From contig NC_019879.2 of the NCBI RefSeq assembly GCF_002234675.1, forward strand, positions 16,806,464 through 16,870,463: a stretch of 64,000 nucleotides of DNA, written 5' to 3'. Below the pieces are notes generated by a model. That model saw only the letters and a program-made list of their open reading frames with translations, made no database searches and was not told where the DNA came from. This document shows positions 51,301 through 64,000 of this stretch, one piece after another. Source of the DNA: Oryzias latipes. Its lineage: Eukaryota; Chordata; Actinopteri; Beloniformes; Adrianichthyidae. The position numbers and the translations under genes are program-made. How positions within the stretch are numbered: position 1 is the first letter of the stretch; each line of letters starts with the position of its first letter.

Positions 51301-54300
51301 TACCCACTGTAGTGGAAGAGGAATGTGTATGTGTTGGGGCCGCGCCCCAGCGTGTGTGTGTGCAAGCGCGTGCCGCGATAGAGAATAGGGGGGGGCAGTG
51401 TGGGCGCGCATTCATGTTGTGTGTTACGGAGGACGGTGATAAAAGAAGGTTTCCCCCAAAATAAATGCTATGGACTCTTTATTAACCCGTTTTGGAGAAT
51501 CTAAGGATCAGAACAGGGAGGAGGAGGAGGATCGCCTCGGGTCCCCCGCGCTTGAGCACGGTGGAAAGGGGAGAAAGAAAAAAAAGTTATCGCGGTAAAG
51601 GTTCAACACCACGCTCTGCCATTTAACTGGAATTTTTTTCAAAAACCGCCCAATTGAGATAAGAGCCCTGGAGTTTGGCTTGAAAAGAGCGATCAGCCCA
51701 AATATTAATCCAATCGGGGATCTCGCTTCCCTTCCACTGACTGGTCTCAGCAGCATCGTCCACCATGGTTAATGTTTACGTTCTCGTTCCCGCCTACTTC
51801 AACGCAAAATGATGACGTTTGTTGCGTGTCGATGACGTACAGTTCGGAATCAAGTCGCCTGGCCGGTCAGACGGCGGTCGCAATTGAAAAGAACGGCTAC
51901 AATTCGGAATCAGGACGGCAAATCCACGGGGCCTGGGTCGCAATTGAAAAGATCGGATCTGTGTCATTCAGACTGTCATGAAAAGATCGGAATTGGGCCG
52001 CTTAGGGGCAAAAAATTCGGAATTGGGTCGTTTCAGCATGCAGTGTGAACGTAGCCTAAGTCATTGCAGAAAATTCTTAAGCCTTTTCAACCTATAAAAA
52101 GTCGGAAATTAAAAATTTACAATTTTTCTAGTAAATTCTTAAAAAAACCCACTGCCTAGTACCGTTGTATTACTTCTGATGGTTATCTATTGTAAACTCA
52201 TTTATCATAGCTCAGTGCCTTGCTTTTAGACAGATGTTTGAATAACCCAAGAATTTAAATGTCATAACTGAGATATGAGGTCTTTATAGCAAAGATTTGA
52301 ATACCATGAGTGCTTATGAACCAGAAAACAAACTTTGCATCAGCACAAAACTCTTAATAGGCTTCAAGTCCCACTAAATTCATTCATCTTGTAAACCTGT
52401 TTTGTCCCTTTCGGGACAGGTTGCCAGTCTGTCGCAGGGCCACAAACCACACACACACACGGGGGGTGGAACCCAGAGTCCCCTGAGAAAACCCACGCAT
52501 GCACAGGGAGAACAACCAAACACACCCCATTGGTGTTCTGTTTCAGGCACCCCAGCCAGGACTTGAACCAGGGGACCTTCTTGCTGTGAGGAAAGAGTGC
52601 TAACCACTGTGCAGTCCCACTCCAATCACCTTTTAATCCATTTTAAAAGTCTTTAATTATGCTTATTAACAACACAAGTTTTTAGCCAAAACCAAAAAAG
52701 AGTTGTGAGTTGTAGGCTGGACCATTGGCGTGGCGTAAGCCTGCCACTACTTCCTGTCATCCATCTGTTTACACCCCTTCCCGTTACCTTACAGTCCCTC
52801 ACACCCCTAACCTAACATTACCAGTGCATATTGGAGCTATCCAGCTGTACAGTTTTAACCCAGATGCCAGCTCAGACGAGGAAAATGAAGACGTACATGG
52901 ATCTAGTTGTCAGCAAGTGGATGAATCAGAATGGAGCGGAGCAGGGAGCTTGTAGCTTGCCATTGTAGTTTCTATGTCACACCTACAAGCTTTTTCCAAC
53001 GGCATTTTTTTGTCTGGTCCTGACTTACAACAACTTTTAAAAATATTCAGAAATGCAATTTAGGCTTGATTCTCTTTATTTATGTCCTTCATCGTGAGAA
53101 AAATACCACAAGAACAAGTTGAACACACCAAAAACACAATTTTCATCTACGTGGGTCTTTAAACCCTTCCTGGCATTTGATCTAAAAAGTTCGCTTTGTC
53201 ACAAGTCATTACACCAGCTGCACAGACAACCAGGCTGGCATTCTCCTCACAGGAAAATCTTTTGGTTTCCAGCTGCTATTTTGTGCAGATGGTTTAGGCA
53301 TTTTCCACAAGGCTGTGAAGGGTTTTCAACCAGGGCTTAGCGAGAAAAAGAAACAGTAAAAGCGAAGGCGGCTCAACCCAGACAAACCTCTTTTAAACAG
53401 TGCAACAATAGTGTCAGACGCCTCCTTTGTCGCACCAACCCGGACTTGTTATCAGTGACATTTTTGTACAGCTTTTGTATCAATTAAAATAAAAAAAGAC
53501 TACTAAGAAGATGTTTTAATAGGTTAACTGGTTCAATAAATACATTGACAAAAAAAACAATTCAAAACGCAAACTATATTTGAACGACTAAAATCAAATT
53601 CAAAATAAATATTAATCTCTAACAAAAGACAAAATGTTTTATTAGGGCTGAATTTTTGTTTTTCAATGCAAATTCCTGTACCAGCATGCCTCAACAGACA
53701 GTTTGACACTAGGTAAAGGTTTTTTATTAGCACTTCCTCTTTGTGGTAAAGTAGTTGCCTAGCAGATCAAGTATCTCAAAAATGAATTAAGTGCAATAAT
53801 TGCATGGTGCCAGAAAAAAACACTTTGCCAGATGGAATTCTTGAACAACATTGTCAATACAACCATTTTTCCCCTCATGTTTCTTGCCCCAATAACCTAG
53901 AAAATGATTTAATCAAATAAATAAAATAAAAAAATAAATAAAGAACTAGACAAGCTGTGCCTAACCTTGATGACAAAAATGTTTTCCCCTTTAACTTCCC
54001 CTTTCAAGGTGATGCAAACAAATATATGAAGAAAACTTCTTCTTTCACAAATCCACACGAGCCTGCTTCCTCCAAATACACAACACTGGATCTTTGTGAA
54101 ACATCAATTTAGTTTAGACACACCTGACCGCTCTTGGGATAAGATCATCTGTCTGCATGTGTTGCCATGGTTGATACACACACTGCCAAACACATGACAA
54201 AAAGTCTGGTGTGGCACGAAAAGATCAGGCTCTTGGCAAAGTTTGTGTTGAAGTCCAGAGTTCAAATATGCTTCATAAAAGGACTTTTTTCACTTACGTC

Positions 54301-54639
54301 AATACAGAAAGTTGAAACGCGTCGAAAATGACCCATTTTGTTTTCGATATTTTCTGAGAAACATACTACTACACAGTGTTGAGTACTTTTGGAACTAGTT
54401 CAAATTAGATCGGTAATCGGGAAGACTGACACTCAATTCAAATCGATATATGTGGCCGTAAATGGTTGATACCGAGCCCAGTGTGTGATCAACAGAACTT
54501 AAGCCAGTATCACTCACCTTCCCAGCTCTCCGGTGACTTCATAAACACCCTCCATCGGTTCTGTGTGGACTGGGGTCTGACTTTCCCCCAGTAGTCCAGC
54601 GGAGAGTCCGCAGCGACTGTCCAACCGTCTCCGCGACAT
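45306..54639 (-). CDS. stk17b: STK17B/DRAK2 death-associated Ser/Thr kinase, 7 exons
   Basis: Exons on the minus strand: 54,518-54,639; 50,720-50,932; 49,707-49,845; 49,075-49,201; 46,049-46,097; 45,703-45,882; 45,306-45,543. All phases agree and give 355 codons (human about 372). Exon 1 starts [15 protein letters not shown] and ends before the Gly-loop. Exon 2 has FAVVKR and the ATP Lys in [12 protein letters not shown]. Exon 3 has GGEIFDL and the catalytic HLDLK. Exon 4 gives PQNILL, the metal-binding VDFGLA and ILGTPEYV. Exon 5 completes [17 protein letters not shown]. Exon 6 has [10 protein letters not shown] and [14 protein letters not shown]. Exon 7 ends the domain ([12 protein letters not shown]), and the tail keeps EDKENILES and [10 protein letters not shown], as in DRAK2. 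The family is linked to apoptosis and lymphocyte activation thresholds. The donors and acceptors are GT/AG throughout. Intron 4 carries a 2-kb antisense LINE and intron 1 three transposon insertions. stk17b and hecw2 lie in tandem, as in human. Confidence 0.96.
46357..46756. mobile_element. hAT-type MITE in stk17b intron 4
   Basis: The ends mirror each other: CTGCACAATAAATCGCAA on the left, and TTGCAAATCGCATG with ATATTGTGAAGCC on the right. Flanks CCACCACT (left) and ACCACCAC (right) look like an 8-bp target duplication. There is no coding sequence. Confidence 0.7.
46850..48860 (+). mobile_element. degenerate RTE-like LINE, antisense in stk17b intron 4
   Basis: About 2 kb of decayed ORF2 on the plus strand. 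Visible pieces are [16 protein letters not shown] (RT domain start, near 47,750), [16 protein letters not shown] (the catalytic FADD, near 48,180-48,215), and a C-terminal stretch near 48,540-48,830 with [16 protein letters not shown] and [14 protein letters not shown] sequence. Frames shift often; it cannot encode an active enzyme. Confidence 0.8.
49202..49706. other. stk17b intron 3
   Basis: 505 bases; nothing recognised. Confidence 0.6.
49846..50719. other. stk17b intron 2
   Basis: 874 bases; nothing recognised. Confidence 0.6.
50961..52056. mobile_element. DNA transposon with perfect 18-bp TIRs in stk17b intron 1
   Basis: GGCTACGTTCACACTGCA (50,961-50,978) is the exact reverse complement of TGCAGTGTGAACGTAGCC (52,039-52,056). 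Subterminal ATTCGGAATT-type words recur at both ends (near 50,992, 51,011, 51,845, 51,902, 51,980 and 52,015), like transposase binding sites. Flanks AAGTCAAT and AAGTCATT (7 of 8) could be an 8-bp target duplication, which would suggest the hAT group, but the offset is one base and the superfamily is uncertain. No transposase remains. The GC-rich core (51,290-51,560) contains GT runs, GATAAAAGAAGG and AATAAA and may itself be an inserted LTR-like piece. Confidence 0.75.
50992..51020. repeat. perfect palindrome, 14-bp arms with 1-base centre
   Basis: AATTCGGATTTTTT is followed by C and then its exact reverse complement. It lies 31 bases inside the left end of the TIR transposon and would form a hairpin in single strand. 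Confidence 0.9.
52366..53162 (+). mobile_element. TTAA-flanked MITE family, copy D, split by a SINE
   Basis: The left end is AGTCCCACT (52,367 on), the right end GTGGGTCTTTAA. The coding-like segment on the plus strand reads [19 protein letters not shown] and [21 protein letters not shown] at 52,376-52,612 interrupts it nine bases in. Confidence 0.85.
52376..52612 (-). mobile_element. tRNA-like SINE with 9-bp target duplication
   Basis: On the minus strand it starts CACAGTGGTTAGCACTC, has a box-B-like GGTTCAAGTCC, and ends near CAAGATGAATGAATTT, a tail of the kind seen in fish SINEs. AGTCCCACT is repeated exactly at 52,367-52,375 and 52,613-52,621, the target duplication within MITE copy D. 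Confidence 0.8.
53163..54517. other. stk17b intron 1, 5' part
   Basis: No gene or repeat identified; AT-rich, with an ATAAA simple repeat near 53,915-53,945. Confidence 0.5.
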
Positions 54640-55090
54640 TTTTATATTATTTTTAGCGCTGCTGCCAACTACTCGCTCGGTTTCTGATCTAGACTCAAGA
54701 CTACATAAAATAATTTACCTCAACGGAAAGTTAGCTCGTTTCGCATCGACGATACGGTCATAGTCCTGTGAAGTGTCTAGCCCTAGTACTGCTTTACCGA
54801 CTGCGGTTAGCTCGAGCGCGAGCGTCGCTAAAAGTTAGCTCAACGACAGTGTCGCGGGTTCAGAAGTGATTCAAATCAACTTTTCCTCGGCCCAACTTAA
54901 AAGTACCAACCAAACGATAAATGATAAGACGCGTATCACCTCGAAGGGCTACGTTACTCCAACTATCGCTTTGGCCTACCACAACTTAGCTTTGTAAATC
55001 TATCCGCGGTGTTTTTAATCATTTTTACATCCTTCTCCGTTTGACACGGTCCAGCCAGCCGACACGTCACTGCATCGCGCATGCGCATTG
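54640..55090 (-). promoter_or_regulatory. stk17b promoter region with palindromic NRF1 site
   Basis: This is CpG-richer than its surroundings. GCGCATGCGC at 55,077-55,086 is the palindromic NRF1 consensus, about 440 bases upstream of the ATG. No TATA box is seen at a suitable distance. Confidence 0.55.
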
Positions 55091-55430
55091 GAAGAAAACG
55101 TGCCAAAGGAGATTTGAACAGTGGATGCAGTTTTCTCAAGTATCCAGTTTGAAAATACTGTAAAACAATAATTAATTGAGTTAATCAGTTTTACAGTAAA
55201 TAAAAAAAATAATATATACATAGTTAATTTCTTTGTTATTTGGTTGTTTACTCTTTCTTACCTGCTACTTCTTTCAGGTTTCCCTGTAGAAAAATATCTT
55301 TGATATTAAACCAAATAGTGCATTAGGTGAAAATCTGGAGCACAGCGAATTATGCACCAATTTTTAATGTAAAGCTGCAGTTTTATACAGCCTCAGACAA
55401 TAACAAGTATTTAAACTGGTCTCATGGACT

Positions 55431-56010
55431 TTAAAGTTCCACTGTAAGCATCTTTTGATCTATTGTAAAAGTGTTTCCAGTGGTCTTTTAATTATGATTT
55501 TGTAGTTTTTAGCCAACACCACAAAGCTTGAGTTGTTTTCTATGACATAGGTTCTGCTGAGCTGCAGCAGATCATTAGAAATGTGCCTCCAAGTAGTAGG
55601 ATGAGATAGTATCTTTATAAACCATCTCACCCTACCTTATAGCCCCCACACACTCCACCTATCATTACCAATGCAACAAAAATAGCGATCAAAATTGGAG
55701 CTATCCAATCCAACAATTTCGAGCCAGATGCCATCTTAAATGAGGAAAACCAAGACAGACATGCATCTATTTTGTCTACAACTGGATGCATCAAAGCAGA
55801 GCAGGGCAGGGAGCTTGTGGCTTGCCGTAGTAGGTTCGACATCACACCTACAAACTTTTTCAGACAGCATTTTTTCCGTCTGCTGATAATTCACAATGAT
55901 TTGAATAAAGATTAGAAATGCCATTTTAACCTTAATTTTCATGATGTTCTCCATCATGAGAAAAATGCCACATAAATATGGTAAAAATTATTATCAAAGT
56001 GGGTCTTTAG
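55431..56010 (+). mobile_element. TTAA-flanked MITE family, copy E
   Basis: Left end TTAAAGTTCCACTG, right end GTGGGTCTTTAG. The coding-like segment is broken by substitutions here but the DNA match runs the full length (TTTCCAGTGGTCTTTTAATT near the left end). Confidence 0.8.
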
Positions 56011-59000
56011 GTTTATGTCAATATTTTTTATGTTTAAATTTACTTTTTACCAACATTGAAAGTAAATTGATCTGATGTTTGCTTAATTTGTTTTTAATCC
56101 AGTTCATTAAATAAATAGGGTCAACTATAATTTATCAAAATGTTCCATTTGTTCTGTTTTATTACAATCATTGGAGTGAAATGGAGACACATACAAGAGC
56201 TTTGCATAGAGTGGACTTCTAAGAGGTGGATCCTATCTGAAATGTTCTAAAAGAGACAGAAGCAACAGTAACTTTGTTCATATGGGTTGTGAAACAAAGT
56301 CTTACTATTCCTCTGCAATGGAGCAGCTTCTATGAATGATAACCTGGCCAAAGGGTGTACATCTTTAAGTAAAGCTTCGTTGTCCATGCTGCAAAACTGC
56401 CTGTCAAGCAAACGTGATTGAATTCTTTTGTAAGATCTGGCAGAGGCCAGGTGGGATGTGTTTGTTAGACTGTGTTGTGGTTGAGTTTGCAAGCCCCAAA
56501 CCTTTGGTACATTCGGTGCAAAATATATATATTTATGGACACAACGGACAAACATACACATACATTTATGTACAGAAAAAGCAACCAGGACTGCACACAT
56601 AATACACATACATGTGCTCTCGTAACTCTCTTACGTCAGAACTGCCCTTTTGATTTGTTACTTGATCATAAGCAATGACCCATAACAATCAACATCACAC
56701 TGATAAGCAGACAAACAATGTGAAAACAACATTTTGGAAACATGCTGCCAAACTGCTAACCCATACACTGTCATTGACATAAATGTTATTACATTCATAA
56801 AGTTCCTGCAATTCAACCAAAATTAATTGATGTTCTTTAGTCGGTTTTTGTAGTAGCAGGTGGTGTCTCAGCTGCAGTAGACAGTCATCTAAATGATGCT
56901 GGGTAAAGGAATTGAAAAAATTACTAAGAGGGAGTTAGGATAAAAGCAGTTCAGAAAGGAGGTCCTGATAAGAGCAAATTTTCATTTCAGCAAAACATCT
57001 TCAAGTAAATCAAATTTGCTTGTAAGAAGTAATCCACAGTGGATTTTTAAATGTTGAGGATTTCTGCACCAAACGGATTATTTTTCTTTTTTTTTTTATT
57101 TATAAAAACATTTCTTAACAAAATAGTCTGTTCTGCAACATGTGCACTATGTTACAATGCCTCATTGCTAAATAAATAAAAACATATAAACAGCATTTGA
57201 TCAAACCCATTTGGTGTTTCTGTTCCACTCTAGTTTGAAAAATGAATGGTATGAGCTCTGTCTACTGCAGTTAAAAGAAATCTCATGTGGACCCACGTGA
57301 AATTAAAGAAATATCCCCTTTAACGGCAAAGGTATGACAGTGTCAGGAAAGCATAAGGCTGCGTGCTTCAGGTGAGCGGCATAACCACAACTCAACAAAG
57401 TCCATCATCTTACTGTCTCCATGGATCGCAGTTTCCTCATGCAAAAAAAGCTAGTAAGGATAGTGTTTTGCACTATTTCCACATGCAATTTCAAGCTATA
57501 GCACAATGCCATCTAGGAGTTTCTGCCAGGCACAGCTCACAGAGCCGACTGAGCAGTTCCTGCATGCATTATTAGGCCAGCAGGATGGGAGACACTAAAG
57601 TCTGCCACCTTTGTCTCACGTCACACGAAGGGGTCGCCAATTACTAATCCAGCCCCCATTGTCTAACTCCAACAGGTGTCTATACAGTAATCTGACATGC
57701 ACCTTGTAGAAAATGACCAAGTGCGTCTGTGTGTGCTGGCGTGTAGAACAGTGTTTGAGGGTCAAAGGGGTTGTAGGGCTGGGCTGTGAAAAAACCAGAT
57801 GTTTTGGAGAAAGATGTTACAAACTCTAAACTACATTGTCCAGCGACATCAGCTTCACATGTTGTCAGGTCATTCTGATTCTTGGTTGGATTCCATAATA
57901 AAAGACAGCCGCCCTGTTGATATTCTGCTGCCCCCTTCTGTTGATGAATGTCTTTTTAAACGGGTGTGCCTTTATTTTCAACACATTGATCTGAATCTCA
58001 CCTAAAATAAAAAATAAACCATTGTACTCAGACCAGAGAAAGCATGACTGTGACACCTCTTTCATGTCTTAAGGTCAGCAGGTGGGATGGGTCTAATTTT
58101 CTAATTTTTTGTGTCTCTTTTGTGGCTTCCTTTTCCAACTTGTGATAGATTTTCCTCTGAGTCATCCATTCAGTCACTGATTTGCCGCATTCATCACTTT
58201 CACTGACCAAATTACTCTGTGAATCAGGGTGAAAGCTGTGAAACTTCTACAAAACAGGAGTCCTGCATTTCTCTGAGAGTCTGAGTGACGACAACCAACC
58301 ATTAAGAGTGCAGCAAACTGCTGTGTATGTTTGACATGTTTGCGTTAAGTGAGTTTGTGACATGTGTGAGTGTGGTGTTTTTGCAGAAACAAAACTACAT
58401 TTCTCCCCCGTAGTAAAAGCTCTTCAGTCTTGTAGGATAACAGTCCTAACCAGAAACTGCTAGAATTCTCACTGAGGGTCCCTAACACAGTCTGTAAACG
58501 TCCTCACTCTTTGTCCATTCTAGTCAAAAACAATGAAAATCTGTGTATCGTTGATCTTTGAATGAGTGACATGTGCACATCAGTGTATCCATTTCCAGAA
58601 AACAGCACTTAACCTCGACTTTATCGTCTAAAATGTTTCATCTGTCCTTGCTGATTACTGATCTCTGGGGAAATACTGCACAATGATGAGTGGGAGTGAT
58701 AGTTTACGGCACTGACGTGCAGGGCAGACACAGTTTTAAGGTCCAACAAAGGAATATTGTGTTTTGTTTTGTTTTTTCGAGCAGCTGAATCTCTGGTATG
58801 GGTTGGAGGAGAAAAGGGGGAAGAAACAGAGGACGTGCAAGAAGTGCAGTAACAAAGGCCATCAACTGAAAAGATAAAGCACACGTGTGGCTCAGTGAAC
58901 ACAGACTGACATAAAAATAGGACATGACATTGTATAGTCCTCCAAATGTTCCTCCTAATTTTCTATTGTTCAGTGGATCAGCATCACCACAAGAAATAAA

Positions 59001-59197
59001 TGAGTAGAGTCAGCTCAAGGCCGGCATGCTGAGTGATGTATAGCTGGTCAGGAAAATAACAGCTGTTATCCACAGGGGATGGAGAGGGGTGTAGTTGCCT
59101 CTTGAGGATTTTTGTCGTGTCTTCTGCTTCTGGCTTAAGTGACAACTCCAAATAAATGTCTCTTCTTGGGTGAGCCCGCCTGCCAGCTGATATGGAG
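56011..59197. other. hecw2 3' UTR / intergenic toward stk17b
   Basis: No gene supported. It probably contains the long hecw2 3' UTR. An AC-rich and T-rich tract mix is near 56,530-56,620 and 57,080-57,100. Frames such as 56,247-56,609 have no recognisable domain. Confidence 0.45.
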
Positions 59198-63880
<4,683 letters not shown>

Positions 63881-63884
63881 CCTC

Positions 63885-64000
63885 AGGGCAGCTGTGGCTA
63901 TATCAGTAGCTTACCATCACCAAGTATGAATGAGGAGTGAATGAATAATGGAGATACACTGTAAGCACTTTGAGCGTCTGGAAAAGCACAGAAAAATCCA
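63885..64000 (+). repeat. fragment of a common fish repeat, cut by the window end
   Basis: CAGGGCAGCTGTGGCTATAT, then ACCATCACCA and TAAGCACTTTGAGCGTCTGG are hallmark words of a dispersed fish repeat whose end usually reads AAAAGCGCTATATAAAT. It continues beyond the window. Confidence 0.6.

Overview
This is a vertebrate window, almost certainly from a teleost fish. It holds intron-split genes with clear vertebrate orthologues, and fish-type transposons (Tc1/mariner, hAT, a TTAA-flanked MITE, tRNA-like SINEs, RTE-type LINEs) lie between and inside them. The repeats look medaka-like to me, but that is memory, not a search. I assembled the gene models by eye from splice sites, reading phase and protein resemblance.

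Layout. (a) 1-20.4 kb is gene-poor and repeat-rich: a LINE 3' end, a hAT MITE, a nearly intact Tc1 transposon beside a decayed Tc1 on the opposite strand, and two weak candidate exons of an unidentified minus-strand secreted protein. (b) 20,475-35,019, minus strand: ftcdnl1, five coding exons, 329 codons, covering a whole formiminotransferase domain. Its 10.5-kb first coding intron holds an intronless 1,266-codon ORF (29,936-33,736, minus) with three tandem HIPK-like kinase domains in one frame, and a small unrecognised plus-strand gene at about 26.0 kb. (c) 36,938-41,790, plus strand: the C2orf69 orthologue, three exons, 320 codons, head to head with ftcdnl1 across a region with ETS and NRF1 motifs. 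(d) 45,306-54,639, minus strand: stk17b (DRAK2), seven exons, 355 codons, convergent with c2orf69. (e) 59,198-63,106, minus strand: the last six coding exons of hecw2, ending in the HECT catalytic cysteine region; the rest lies beyond the right edge.

The order ftcdnl1-c2orf69 (divergent) and stk17b-hecw2 (same strand) matches neighbour pairs I recall from human 2q32-q33, which supports the assignments. The genes do not form one pathway: they are a folate-type transferase-like protein, a mitochondrial hydrolase-like protein, a death-associated kinase and a ubiquitin ligase.

The most unusual object is the triple-kinase ORF. Its middle unit looks like a mosaic of the outer two, its kinase domains lack the tyrosines typical of HIPK activation loops, and it sits downstream of five 42-bp repeats carrying CRE-like sites. 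A second theme is a TTAA-flanked MITE family with six copies in the window, several carrying the same short acidic coding-like segment; one copy is split by a SINE with a clear 9-bp target-site duplication.
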